64,000 bases of DNA. It comes from Deinandra increscens subsp. villosa. Its lineage: Eukaryota > Streptophyta > Magnoliopsida > Asterales > Asteraceae. A model generated the notes under the pieces. It was not told where the DNA came from, did no database searches, and worked only from the letters and a program-made list of their open reading frames with translations. Where the stretch lies: the NCBI GenBank assembly GCA_039602395.1, contig JBCNJP010000003.1:23853896-23917895 (forward strand). Direction: 5' to 3'. Position 1 is the stretch's first letter. Every line of letters begins with the position of its first letter. Both the position numbers and the translations under genes were made by a program. Of the stretch, positions 19,541 to 30,892 are shown piece by piece.

Positions 19541-21272
19541 TTAGTCCCTTCCCCGTTGACGACTTAAAACTAAGTCTCTGCTTAAGCCTTTTGTAAGCGG
19601 ATCCGCAATGTTATCCTTTGACTTCACATAGTCAACAGAGATAACGCCCGTAGACATTAGTTGTTGTATCGTATTATGTCTACGTCGTATGTGCCTTGAT
19701 TTGCCATTGTACATTACGGATCGGGCGCGCCCAATTGCCGACTGACAGTCACAATGTATGCAAATAGCCGCAAGTGGCTTAGGCCACATTGGAATATCTT
19801 CCACGAATTGACGTAGCCATTCCGCCTCTTCACCAGATTTATCTAAGGCGATGAACTCAGATTCCATTGTGGAACGTGCTATGACCGTTTGCTTAGCCGA
19901 TTTCCAAGCAATAGTCGCACCACCAAGCGTGAACACATATCCGCTTGTTGATTTGGTATCCTTTATATCCGAAATCCAATTTGCATCGGTGTATCCTTCG
20001 ATAACCGCTGGATATCGGGTATAGTGTAGTCCATAGTCTCGTGTGTATCTTAAGTACCTAAGTACACGAGTCATTGCTCTCCAATGTTCCGCGCACGGAT
20101 TGCTCGTATACCGGCTTAGTCTGCTAACCGCATAAGCTAAATCAGGTCTGGTACATGTCATTAGATACATGAGACTCCCAATGACCCTTGAGTACTCTAG
20201 TTGAGCAACCCCTTTGCCTCTATTCTTCTTTAGATGGCGGGAAGTATCAATCGGAGTTTGAGACACACTCTTATCGTCCGCATTGAATTTCTCAAGAATC
20301 TTGTCTACATAGTAAGATTGACTCAACGTAAGACCATTTGGGGTTCTGATGATTTTTACACCGAGTATAACATCAGCGAGCCCCATGTCTTTCATGTCAA
20401 ATCTCGCTTTCAACATGTCCTTAGTGGACTTGATCATCTTATCGTCACTTCCAATGATAAGCATGTCATCCACGTAAAGACATAATATCACGTAACCCTT
20501 TGGTGTGGTTTTAGAATAAACACACTTGTCGCACTCATTAATTCTAAATCCGTTGTCAAGCATGACATGATCGAATTTCTGGTGCCACTGTTTTGGAGCT
20601 TGCTTCAAGCCATATAATGACTTGACGAGTCTACACACCTTGCCATCTTGGCCCGGAGCAGAAAAACCCTCAGGTTGTTCCATGTAGATCTCCTCTTCTA
20701 AATCACCATTTAGAAAGTAGGTCTTAACATCCATTTGGTGAACCTCCAAATTTCGTAAAGCCGCTATAGCAAGCACCAACCTTATAGAGGTTATGCGTGT
20801 CACAGGTGAGTAAGTATCAAAGTAGTCTAGGCCCTCCTTTTGCCTATATCCCTTGATCACTAACCTCGCCTTGAACTTATCAATGGTGCCATCAGCTTTC
20901 ATCTTCTTCTTGAATAACCAACGGTATCCAAGTGGTTTGCAACCAGCAAGAAGATCTACTAACTCCCAAGTGTGATTTTGTAAAATAGACTCTATTTCAC
21001 ATTTAATGGCTTCTTTCCATTGAGGCCCATCAGAAGAGGATACCGCCTCGCGGTAGGTATTGGGCTCACCCTCAACCATGTAGGTCAAGAAGTCTGGACC
21101 AAAGGATTTTCTGACTCTTTGTCTCTTGCTTCTTCGAACCTCACCCTCTTCAATTTCAGGTGGTTGATGAATTTTTTTTCATGAACCTCATCTTCAACAA
21201 ATGGTGTTGAAGAACTCGCGTGATCCTGTGACACACACGGGAACACGTTTTCAAAGAATGAAGCATTCCTTG
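19541..21272 (-). pseudogene. Copia RT and RNase H domain block
   Basis: From about 21170 the frame is open through a Lys/Arg-rich linker (SKRQRVRKSFGPDFLTYM). RT follows with YRWLFKKKMKADGTIDKFKA, the first catalytic Asp in FLNGDLEEEIY-type context, and YVDDMLIIG. RNase H follows with GYTDANWISD, STMESEFIALDKSGEEAEW, DCQSAI and the terminal SKDNIADPLTKGL. The stop is at 19541-19543. It makes cDNA from the element RNA and degrades the template. The 515-residue block is intact by itself but is cut off from integrase by a stop at about 21272 and a frame change near 21175. Confidence 0.85.
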
Positions 21273-22212
21273 ATTACATGATAGTGCCTTCCTGTATATC
21301 GGGATTTTTCGAGTCATGAACAAGAAACCGATATGCAGTACTGTTTTGTGCGTATCCAATGAAAACGCAGTCCACATTTTTGGGTCCTATCCTTTGCACC
21401 TTAGGAAAAGGCACTAACACTTTAGCTAGGCACCCCCACACTTTCAAGTATTTGTAGCTAGGCTTTATGCCCGACCACATCTCATAAGGAGTCTTATCCT
21501 TATCTTTGCGGGGTATCTTATTTAAAAGATAATTGGCCGACAAGATGGCGTCCCCCCACATGTCCGCGCTCAACCCGGAACTGATCAACATGGCATTCAT
21601 CATCTCTTTCAATGTACGGTTCTTTCGTTCCGCAATACCATTTGATTATGGAGAATAAGGTGCAGTGGTCTCATGGACAATTCCACTTTGTGCACATAAG
21701 GCCGCAAATGGTGAAACATATTCACCTCCCCTATCGCTCCGAACAACCTTGATCTTTTTGCGAAGTTGGTTCTCAACTTCATTCTTAAATAAGACAAACT
21801 TGTTTATTGCTTCATCCTTACTTTTAAGTAAATATACATAGCAATATTTTGTACAATCATCAATAAAAGTGATGAAGTACTTGTTTCCACCACGTGTGGG
21901 GACCGCTTTTAAGTTACACACGTCGGTGTGAATTAAGTCAAGGGGTTCGGTGTTACGATCGATTGATTTAAAAGGTGATCTCGTAAGTTTGGATTCAACA
22001 CATGTTTCGCATTTATACTTCGAGCCTATTTTGAATGTTGGAATACATTTTAAATTAATTAAACGACGAATTGATTTAAAATTCACATGTCCTAATCTAC
22101 CATGCCACATATTAGAATCAGACAATTCAATCAAGTAAGTAGAAGATTTGGCCTTGGCCATTTTATTAACCACCATGGTAGAAAATTTAAACATGGAATT
22201 TTGGGCATAGCC
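21273..22212 (-). pseudogene. Copia integrase, interrupted by stops
   Basis: HHCC zinc module (MWHGRLGHVNFKSIRR, CETCVESK), first catalytic Asp in DLIHTDVC, second in VRSDRGGEY, and Glu in NGIAERKNRT just after an in-frame TAA near 21646 (a Gln codon by comparison with the family). The C-terminal part (VFIGYAQNSTAYRFLVHD) ends at a second stop near 21272. Another stop at 22211-22213 separates it from gag-protease. All three stops are single codons inside otherwise clean frames. Confidence 0.85.
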
Positions 22213-23538
22213 CTAATCAACAAACATTCCAGATTTGGTCAACACGACCTGATCAGACTCGATAACTATGCGAAATCCAAACTTATTCAACAGCCAACCA
22301 GACACAAGGTTCTTGCGTATCTCTGGCACGTACAAAACGTTGCTGAGTGTGAGTTCCTTCCCATAGGTGAACTTCAAGATCACGTCGCCTTCACCCATGA
22401 TGTCGGAAGTCGCTTTATTCCCCATGTATAGCTTTTCAGTCCCCGCAGCCTCCTTAAACGTATTAAAGAGGGTCTTGTCACCACAGACATGGAAAGTGGC
22501 ACCCGTGTCAATGTACCGGCCTGGGTTTTCACCCACAACATTGACTTCAGCGATGAAGGCAGATGCGTCGGTAATCATGGCCACTAGGGGCATATCATCT
22601 TCCACCATATGCGCGCGCTCACACTTTGGGTTGGTGCATTCTTCAGCACGATGACCATGATTGCCACAGTTGTAGCATTTGCCCATGAACTTTTGAGGTT
22701 CCTTTTTCACAACCCCTTTTTTAGGCCCTAAATGCTCCACTGCTTTGGCCTTGCCTTTCTTAGCCGCACTATTGTGTTTCCCTCCTTTAGAAGATTGACC
22801 ATGTTCCACCATATTGACTTTAGCCGAAGCTTGGATATTGGTGGACTTTTGAGCGATCCTATTGTCTTCTTCGATAGGAAGACGAACAATAAGGTCCTCG
22901 ATGGTCATCTCCTTTCGCTTGTGTTTAAGGTAATTCTTAAACTCTAGCCAACTTGGAGGAAGTTTCTCAATCATGGCTGCCACTTGAAAGGTCTCACTAA
23001 GGGACATACCCTCGGCGTGGACGTCGTGAAGTATAAGTTGTAACTCTTGGACTTGAGTCATGACCGACTTTGAATCGATCATCTTAAAATCCAAGAAACG
23101 GGCTACCACAAATTTCTTTGTGCCAGCATCCTCCGTCTTATACTTCTTAGCTAAGGACTCCCATAAATCTTTGGCAGTCTTTATACCCGAGTACACGTTG
23201 TACAACGCGTCCACTAGGCCGTTTAACACATAGTTACGACACAAATAGTCCGAGTGTTTCCAAGCTTCTACCGCGCTAACGGTTTCCACGTTGGACTCCC
23301 CTTCACTAAGGGTGGGAGCGGACTCATTGAGGAACCTTGCAAGGTTCAAGGTGGTCAAATAGAACAACATATTTTGTTGCCACCTTTTGAAGTGAAGACT
23401 CGAGAACTTCTCGGGTTTCTCACCCTGATTCGCAATAGTGTTAGGCGTTACGCTCTTTTGGATGACAACGGATGTCCCCCCCCCCCCCCTCGACTTGTCA
23501 CTAGACTTGTCCTTTGACCCGTTAGTATCGTTCGTCAT
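22213..23538 (-). CDS. Copia gag-protease (441 aa open frame)
   Basis: Starts MTNDTNGSKDKSSDKS at 23538. UBN2/gag-like helical region with WQQNMLFYLTTL and ALYNVYSGIKTAKDLWESLAKKY, a zinc knuckle CYNCGNHGHRAEEC (about residue 285), and the aspartic protease active site YIDTGATFHVC (about residue 340). Gag packages RNA and protease would cleave the polyprotein. A run of 14 C (23476-23489) encodes the Gly-rich stretch near the N-terminus and stays in frame. The frame ends at a premature stop before integrase. Confidence 0.85.
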   Translation of the reverse strand: MTNDTNGSKDKSSDKSRGGGGTSVVIQKSVTPNTIANQGEKPEKFSSLHFKRWQQNMLFYLTTLNLARFLNESAPTLSEGESNVETVSAVEAWKHSDYLCRNYVLNGLVDALYNVYSGIKTAKDLWESLAKKYKTEDAGTKKFVVARFLDFKMIDSKSVMTQVQELQLILHDVHAEGMSLSETFQVAAMIEKLPPSWLEFKNYLKHKRKEMTIEDLIVRLPIEEDNRIAQKSTNIQASAKVNMVEHGQSSKGGKHNSAAKKGKAKAVEHLGPKKGVVKKEPQKFMGKCYNCGNHGHRAEECTNPKCERAHMVEDDMPLVAMITDASAFIAEVNVVGENPGRYIDTGATFHVCGDKTLFNTFKEAAGTEKLYMGNKATSDIMGEGDVILKFTYGKELTLSNVLYVPEIRKNLVSGWLLNKFGFRIVIESDQVVLTKSGMFVD

Positions 23539-24361
23539 TTCTGAGAAATAAACTTAAAGAGTTAATGTACAGAATTAAAGTGTTAACTTATGACTTTTAA
23601 CGCACACGTTTTCTTTTAATACGTTCCAACTAATGGATGTATAGTGTTACTTGGTTTTTTTTAATCGCTTACGTTTAGAAAATAAAACTTGAGGTTTCAA
23701 CTCGTACTTGTTATAATCTAAGTCCAACTTTGAAATAACACGTACTTGTTTAGACACGAGTTTTAATTACGTCTTTAAGTCGTGTAATTCTAAGTCCAAC
23801 TTTGAATTAACCACGAGTATAAAAACGTTTTCAAACGTAACGTCCAACGTATGGTCGTTTTAGATTTCCAACTAATGGAATTAAATGTCCAAGTTTTAAC
23901 GTTAGAATTAAAGTCCAACTTATGGAAATATGTTCTCAATTTCTTTTAAACTCTAACTTATGGTGAATAAAAGGTATTAAATGAGAGTTTTACACTTCTT
24001 TTAAAATCCAACTTATGGTGAATAAAAGGTATTAAATGAGAGTTTAGACTCCAACAAATGGAAGACTAAAAGAGATTGAAACTTCCAATTAATTGAAAGT
24101 TATGTATGAAAAACTTGACCAACTAATGGTCGAATTAAAAGAAAATTATATTCTCTTTATTTTCCAACTTATGGAAATTACAAGAGAATTGAAAGTTTTT
24201 AAAAAAAAAATGACAACTCGTTTTAAAAGAAAAACGAGTTTTGGTTTAAATTTTTTTTGCAAACACTAAATCACTCGAGGTTTCTAAGTCCAACTTTGAA
24301 ACTCAAGATGAAGAAGTTTTTAGTAAAAACGAACGGTGTTTTTAAAAAAAAAAATTAAGTT
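23539..24361 (-). repeat. Leader of the copia with ~12 copies of a short phrase
   Basis: On the plus strand TCCAACTTATGG and close variants (TCCAACTAATGG, TCCAACGTATGG, TCCAACTTTGAA) recur about every 25-60 bp from 23625 to 24180. They include a near-exact ~56-bp tandem pair at about 23947-24050. No clear primer site could be matched at the LTR junction (around 24350). Confidence 0.65.
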
Positions 24362-25148
24362 TGTAGGACCACCGTTCGTATTTTAAACGATAAAATAAAT
24401 TTCCACTAGATATTTGATACAATTAAAATGGAAAGACAAAATCCCTACACTAATACAATACAAGAAAAAGAAACCTAACTATTACAATACAAAGAAATAA
24501 GACAATACAAATAAATGAAATACAATACAAACGAAAATAAGAGAATTACATAAACAAAATAAAGAACAGTGGGTTGAAAATATTATGTTGATTAAACAAT
24601 TACTAGATTAATTGGGTTGAAGAAAGGAGTTTTAAATTATGAAAATATAGATTTAAGAAAAGGTTTTAGACGAAGGCATCGGGTAAAACCCGTTTCCCTT
24701 AAAACAAATTCCGGGTCTACACAAGATCCTGTTTTGTTTCCCAGGGTACAATCGTCGAAGTCGAGAGTACGACCGGGATAACTCTAGACCCAAAAATTAC
24801 CTTAAAGCTCTTGAACTTGATGATGATCTTCAAGAAGGTTGGAAGAAGTTCTTGAGATGAAGATGAGAGAGTTTTAGAGAGAAAAGAATTATCTAATTCT
24901 TGGTGTATTTTACAACCAAGAATTACCTTGGTATTTATAGGTGAGAATGAGTTGTAACAACTCATTCACCATAAACCAAGTTCATAACTCATGGTGTAAC
25001 ACCATTCAACATCATAAATTCAAGTTGAAACATATTTAACAAGAATTATGACATGGATTCAACTCATAAGACTCAATCTCCATTCAATTACTATTTTATT
25101 AAATAATATATATATAAATAATATATATATTTTAATAAAGTTCCAACA
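24362..25148 (-). repeat. 5' LTR of the minus-strand copia (787 bp)
   Basis: Left end TGTAGGACC, right end TTCCAACA (minus strand TGTTGGAA). It shares its left 325 bp with 18868-19170 but retains ~400 bp missing there. Immediately outside, on the minus strand, is a polypurine-like GTGGGGGAT, which would normally precede a 3' rather than a 5' LTR. Confidence 0.65.
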
Positions 25149-25560
25149 ATCCCCCACATTAATGGAGATCGAACAAAACTTTCAAGTATCACGGCAATTT
25201 TCGACAGTCGAGCATCCAGTCCAAGCCCAGCAAAGCTGCAGCAGCCCAACGAAAAACAGGAAAAAATTCGGTGGAGGCCAGGGTCGAACCCCTGACCTCT
25301 TGCTGTGCAGAAAAGGATACAACCAACCAGGGCAGAGGCTGTTGTTGGATTAATTCTGATATGCATAGCTTTTATATTTGCTGTGCCAGTCCTAGTTTCA
25401 CACAGAACCCACCTGTTCATTTCAGAAAGCGACCATACCTAAATATTTTCCATATAAATTGTTTCCGGCCGTCATTTGCTGAACCTGAACACCCCATAAA
25501 CCCTAATAAAACCCCCATTAACATCTGAAACATTGGAGAAGAGATCAAGGATCAAGATTG
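25149..25560. other. Repeat debris with a tRNA-like B box
   Basis: GGGTCGAACCCCTGACC at 25282-25298 resembles the T-loop/B-box of a tRNA-derived sequence. No matching A box or clover-leaf could be drawn. No gene. Confidence 0.3.
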
Positions 25561-26912
25561 GTGCTTTTTGGGTCAAGAATTGAAGATTTTCACCCCCACG
25601 GGTTGCTCTTTTCAATTCGGTTCTAAATCTCTACCTTTAATCTTTGTTTTTGGAACATGTTAAGCATAAAGATTATATGTTTATTGTTCCTTAGATGAAT
25701 CTAGGCTAATCCATCTTTGGACCACCTAGATTAGATTAATTTTGATGATCTTTGACCCTTTCGGTTTGACTTTTTAACATGAACTTTATGTTTAATTGCT
25801 TAATGATGTTTTTAATTGGTTTGTGATGATAAAACTTGCTGATTTGGTTCCTATTATCACCGAATTATGTGGATTAATTGTCATGCTAGGTAGAACTACC
25901 TTAGTTAAGTGCTTTATCCATTGTTGATTAGTTTGACTTTTATTAGTCAACCATTAATACTTGCAAGGATACCTCCTTCGTGTTGATTCATGGATGATTA
26001 GGGGCTGATTTAGTGATCATTTATGTTGATGTGGTTCTAATTTACGATAAATCATGTGGATAAATTGTCAATGTTAAGTAGAACTACTAAATTTGGTTAA
26101 TTTATCTATTTGTTAATCGATTGACCTTAACGGGTCAAGTGGGTTAATGCTTGATAGGAGACCTCCTACTTGTTGGTTTATCATTGAATTAGGGCTGTTT
26201 TAGCATACATCCTTATGGATTAGGTTGGACCGTACCGTTTCACTTGCTAGGAGCTAGCTTTGCGTTGTTTGGTAGGTTAGTTTGCTTATGACCGTAAGAT
26301 TTGACCCTTCTTATTCATGTTTGGGGGTTTCCAGGTCATAAACCTTTTGAGTCATCATCATTGCATGTCTTAGGTATTCCTTAGAGAGACCTCTCTGGTA
26401 TTTGCCCATTTCATGTAGGATTAGTATACTTTGACCGAAGTAGCTTATCCATCAGGCATTTACGCATAGTTTGCTATCCGCGCGTCATTTAGGATTGCTT
26501 GATTGTCAGGGTGTGTCTATAGCCTTAGATAGTCCGGTTTTCAATATTAGAAGATAGTGTTCATGGTGTATAGTCATTTCAAGGGTCTTAGTGGTTCTAG
26601 AGGAGTCTAGTCTAGGTGATGCATTCCTTCTTCTAATTTCCCATCTTGTTATCTGGTTTTTAGCTGTTTTTGTCGGTTTTAGTTAATTAGCTTAGATTTC
26701 AGTTTAGTTCACTATTTTCATTTCATCGGTTAGATATTAGCAAAGATCCAGTATCGGGAGCCTGTCATCGCGTCCACGGATTGATATCCGGTTCTTACCA
26801 ATACTATACTGCATACGACGGGTTCACTGCCCTGGTGTGTAGTTTGGTCACTTGGTATTTACCATTTAAATTTTGACCAGATTTTCATAGTATACAAACG
26901 ACACATCAATTT
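25560..26912 (+). repeat. Probable gypsy (Tat/Athila-type) LTR remnant
   Basis: The right part (about 26745-26912) contains GACGGGTTCACTGCCC, then GTGTGTAGTTTGGTCA and ATTTTGACCAGATTTTCA. I recognise these from the 3' ends of long gypsy LTRs in eudicots. Within 25860-26170 there are three diverged copies of a phrase like GTGGATTAATTGTCATG followed by AGGTAGAACTACC. Left boundary unknown. Confidence 0.4.
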
Positions 26913-27448
26913 TTGAGTCTAAAAATCTACGATGACGTTTCATTAGGTGAACGGAAACATTGCAAAAGCAAATCACGAGAAGTGAATAGGAACATAAATG
27001 CTTTTACTGAAAACAAACCATAATGCTTGCGAAATATGATACAAAAAGGTAAAAAAACGCTACAAAACCCCTAGAAAAAGCGCAATCTGTTGAAGGATGG
27101 ATGATTCTTTAAACGAAATCGATGTAGTGAGGCTTGCGAATCATTACCTCTTGTTTTACTCATAATTTTTTGTTGAAGTCGTGCTTGAATTTGCGATTGT
27201 CGATTGAAACCCTAGGTTAGAAGTTTAGTCCGTTCAGAGGTTTGGAAGAAAGAGAGGCGTGAGTTTGTGTTAGATTGAGATTTCCCCAAAAGTGTGTATC
27301 AACCAAGATTTTCATATTTCCAAAACTGCCCTTGTAGTTAGACATCTTTAAAAAATTGGACGAGAGTTTAAGTTCTTGTCAAATATTACCAAATTAACAT
27401 GGTTTTCCAGTTTTCCAAATAAGTATGGTTTTCCAAGGAACCCCACCC
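26913..27448 (-). other. Gene-like 5' end on the minus strand, otherwise empty
   Basis: Minus-strand reading gives a pyrimidine-rich leader with CCTAGGGTTTCAATCG and an ATG near 27168 followed by about 30 codons (MSKTRGNDSQASLHR) to a stop. This looks like a captured or decayed first exon. No family recognised. Confidence 0.25.
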
Positions 27449-27650
27449 TATATATATATATATAGGGAGAGGATCATTTGAGAACTACTGGTTCTGAGAA
27501 CTTTTGAGAACCATTTTGAGCCACTAGTTATATATATGGAAATCCCCCCCCCCCCCCCCCATGAATTTGAGTGCCCCCCCCCCCCCCCCCTTAGTGGTCC
27601 AGAATGGTTCTCAAAAGTTCTCAAAACTAATTGGTTCTCATTTGAACCTA

Positions 27651-27690
<40 letters not shown>

Positions 27691-28028
27691 AAATTTCATT
27701 GTAGACACCCCCATAAGTGTAGACAGGTAGACACCTTTTTTCACCATTAGATCTTTTGATCTAATGGTTATGATTAATTTCTTTTTTCATTTTTCTCATT
27801 GTTCAGAAAATTTCACATATGAAAACACATGTGAAAGAGAGTTGTTTCACATGTGAAAGTGTCTACAATGAACCTCACCCTATATATATATATATATATA
27901 TATAGGGTTAGGTTCAAATGAGAACTTTTGGTTTTAAGAACTTTTGAGAACTAAATCTCAACCACAAATTTCAGGGGGACCACTACAATTCATAGGAGGG
28001 GGGATACATGTAAATAAACTTGTGGCTC

Positions 28029-28095
<67 letters not shown>

Positions 28096-28287
28096 AGAGG
28101 ATCATTTGAGAACCAATTTGGTTTGAGAAATTTTGAAAACCATTATAAGCCACTAGTTTATATATATAGAAATTCCCCCATGAATTTGAATGCTTCCCCC
28201 CTGAAAATTAGTGGCTCAGAATGGTTCTCAAAAGTTCTCAAAAGAAAAAGTTCTCATTTGAACCTAACCCTATATATATATATATAT
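27449..28287. mobile_element. Nest of four (TA)n-flanked MITEs
   Basis: Four hairpin-type elements separated and bordered by (TA)n tracts: 27465-27655, 27687-27880, 27905-28032 and 28093-28270. Numbers one and four start GGGAGAGGATCATTTGAG and end TTTGAACCTAACCC, with inner inverted repeats such as GAACTTTTGAGAACC. The third is the same family inverted and shortened. The second has ATTGTAGACAC/GTGTCTACAAT arms. Insertion into (TA)n is the known habit of Micron-type MITEs. Confidence 0.7.
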
Positions 28288-28290
28288 GAA

Positions 28291-28383
28291 TAAAACAAAG
28301 GTTCAACCGGTTTTCTAACTACTTTGAGAACTTTGGACTATGAGAACCATGAGACAAGTTCTATTGTTATAACCTTTGTTTTG
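28291..28383. mobile_element. Small foldback element
   Basis: TAAAACAAAGGTT at 28291-28303 and AACCTTTGTTTTG at 28371-28383 form 12 of 13 bp of inverted repeat around an 67-bp centre. Confidence 0.5.
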
Positions 28384-28685
28384 TGAATAATTTCATTTCT
28401 AATCATAAGCCGAGCAAATGCCTAAAACTTGATATGTTAGCATACTTTACTAAATTCAGAATTACAAGTAGAACAAACAAGATGGACAAAAAATACCATT
28501 GCTTCAATTTCGCTTTAAGCATCTCAAATTCTGGTCCTATACCATGAACAAAAAGCAGCTTGTTTATATGATATAATGTAATGAGAATTGCAAAACTCCC
28601 TTCTACTTCCCCGTATCTGATTTCGGCTAGATCTTGAGGTGGGAATTGCTGAAATTTGTCCCTTTGAGTTTATAGAAATCCATTG
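28384..28685. other. Intergenic DNA
   Basis: Nothing recognised in this stretch of about 300 bases. Confidence 0.4.
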
Positions 28686-28693
28686 GGCTAAAC

Positions 28694-28813
28694 CAGGGGC
28701 GGATTCATGTATACTCCAGCCCGGGGGGGGGGGGGGGAGGAACCCGCTGAGATTTATCAGATTAGTAGAGAATTTGTTAGTCTTTTAAGAGGCACCCGCT
28801 AGATCCGCCACTG
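28694..28813. mobile_element. 120-bp hAT-type MITE with perfect 8-bp duplication
   Basis: Ends CAGGGGCGGATT and GATCCGCCACTG are near-perfect inverted repeats. GGCTAAAC flanks it at 28686-28693 and 28814-28821. An 8-bp duplication with CAGGGGCGG-type ends is diagnostic of hAT. A run of 15 G lies inside (28723-28737). Confidence 0.85.
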
Positions 28814-28997
28814 GGCTAAACTGCTAAATTAAGATAAGAGACAATAGTGGGTATTTTGCATACAATCACATAACACACAAATCCTATAAGTTAAGGTAAC
28901 AAGTTTGGAAAATAGGCTAACAAGCCAGATTGGATTTAAGTCAAAACAACCAGGGTTGTGTTGGCCAGCAAATTTTTTGTTTTGTCAAACGAGATGT

Positions 28998-29950
28998 TTA
29001 CCACCCCGCGCGTTGTTGCGGGGTTGAATTTTGTATACTAAACGAAAGTCAAAAAGTTAAGTGGTATAAAACGTAAAAGTTTAAAAGTCTCGTGGTGAAA
29101 GTATAAAACTATAGAAGTATACTATAAGCGAAAATAGAAAAGTTAAAAGTTTCGTAGCAAAATTAGAAGACAAAAAAAAACTTAAAACAAAAATAAAAAC
29201 TTTAAAAGTTAAAGGGTTAAAAAGTTAAAGAGTATAAAACGTAAAAGTCTAAAAGTCTCGTGGTGAAAGTATAAAACTAAAAAAATATACTAAGTTAAGG
29301 GGTATAACACTTAAAAGGTAAAAAGTCTCGTGGTGAAAGTATAAAACTATAAAAATATACTAAAAACGAAAGTAGAAAAGTTAAAAGTTTCGTGGCCAAA
29401 GTAGAAGACAACAAAACTTAAAACAAACAAAAAACTTCAAAAGTTAGAGGGTTAAAAAGTTAAGGGGTATAAAACGTAAAAGTCTAAAAGTCTTGTAGTA
29501 AAAGTATAAAGCTATAAAAATATACTAAGTTAAGGGGTATAACACATAAAAGTCTAAAAGTCTCGTGGTGAAAGTATAAAACTATAAAAGTATACTAAAA
29601 ACGAAAGTAGAAAAGTTAAAAGTTTCGTGGCCAAAGTAGAAGACAACAAAACTTAAAACAAAAAATACTTTGAAAGTTAGAGAGTTAAAAAGTAAAGGGG
29701 TATAAAACGTAAAAGTCTAAAAGTCTTGTAGTGAAAGTATAAAACTATAAAAATATACTAAAAACGAAAGTAAAAAAGTTAAAAGTTTCGTGGCCAAAGT
29801 AGAAGACAACAAAACTTGAAACTTAAAGGATACAAAACGTAAAAAAAGTTTTTAAAAGTTTACTATTTCGTAAAAAAAAAGTTTTTAAAAGTTTAAGAGT
29901 TATAAACTGCCAAAACCCTAAAGTTTTGTGGCCAATTTAAAAGAAACAAA
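28998..29950. repeat. Higher-order minisatellite with a GC-rich hairpin at its head
   Basis: Begins near CCCCGC-GCGTTGTT-GCGGGG (hairpin, 29003-29024), then A-rich phrases (GTATAAAACGTAAAAGTC, TCTCGTGGTGAAAGTATAAA, TTTCGTGGCCAAAGTAG) repeat. Successive copies of the GTATAAAACGTAAAAG phrase lie about 169, 67, 164, 72 and 163 bp apart, so a long and a short unit alternate with a ~235-bp period. Confidence 0.7.
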
Positions 29951-30180
29951 AACTCTACTATTAATCATCAAATTTCATTTATATAATTAAATATGTCGCT
30001 TTATGTTTTTTCTTATTTTGTAATAGATAATATGTCACCACCTTCACAGTATCCAGTTACAATGCAAACATAGCAACCCTAAATTAAGTATTAGGGCAAA
30101 CCTAATTCAGATCAAATGCTATTAAAGAGTTCTGCAATGACATGTGTTTCTAACCTTCTCAACACGTACTTCTTTGAACT

Positions 30181-30631
30181 TGTAGAGGCTAGATTATGAG
30201 GCTTGTAATATTAAATAAGTTGGGCTGGGCTTAGAGGGTTTAATTAGAATCATAGGCTAGTTTGCTATTGTATTTAGGGTAGTTTATGATTGGGTTTGGG
30301 TTTACTATTGGGTTTATGATCCACAAGGGGCCCAATAGTAAACCCATTGGGGTGCCTATATAAACCCCTTGAGACCTCCTCATTTGGATGCTTGAGTTTA
30401 CTATTTCTGGAGTTGCCTTTGGTGTTTACGATCATAAACTCGATAGAGAGGAGATTACGATTACAAGACTTTGTACCCGACAAGTTCTCTTGTGTGCAAT
30501 ATCTGGTTTTGATTGTTTAATCATCGTTTTCTTGTGTTCTCTTCATCTTTCTTCTTGAATCAATCACCTACGAGGATTCCGCACTCGTTTGTGATAGAAT
30601 ATCGTGATTAGTTGTTGTTCTAGGACCTATA
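30181..30631 (+). repeat. Solo LTR of the young copia family, plus orientation
   Basis: Starts TGTAGAGGCTAG and aligns throughout with the minus-strand LTRs at 47976-48423 and 54145-54594. It contains the same 15-bp inverted repeat and TATA box (GCCTATATAAACC near 30353). It ends ...GGACCTATA, a decayed version of GGACCAACA. GAACT flanks it at 30176-30180 and 30632-30636, a 5-bp target duplication, so the internal region was lost by LTR-LTR recombination. Confidence 0.85.
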
Positions 30632-30892
30632 GAACTCGACAATAAATAGGTGCTGAATAAAGGCAATTAGAGCCATCTAGACATCAAATAATTAGAATCA
30701 CTCCCAAGAACATGCCTGCCTAATGATATGATAAGTGAGGAAAACAAACCTCTTCATCTGCAGGTCTTTTGTAGCATTTAGTCTTTCTAGCAAGACTAAT
30801 CTTCTTTAAAACATATATGCATTGTTAAACAATAACATCATAAATAAATAAATAAATAAAGATCCAATCTATATTTCAATAAAAGTCCCAAT

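Larger units (their letters stand above)
18868..25148 (-). mobile_element. Near-complete Ty1/copia element, minus strand, degenerate
   Basis: Order on the minus strand: 5' LTR (24362-25148), repeat-rich leader (23539-24361), gag-protease (22213-23538), integrase (to about 21273), RT-RNase H (to 19541), polypurine tract (TTGTGGGGGAG near 19428) and a shortened 3' LTR (18868-19276). Three in-frame stops separate the blocks, so it cannot encode an intact polyprotein. No 5-bp target duplication is visible (ACAAC on the left, ATCCC on the right). That fits a rearranged end. Confidence 0.8.

Noticed and set aside
22240..22270. CGACCTGATC resembling the core of the 2233-2474 motif
   Set aside because: Lies inside the copia gag-protease coding frame, with no flanking stem or the CTTTCTCTG strand.
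25265..25350. tRNA gene
   Set aside because: A B-box-like word is present, but no A box at the right distance and no clover-leaf could be drawn.
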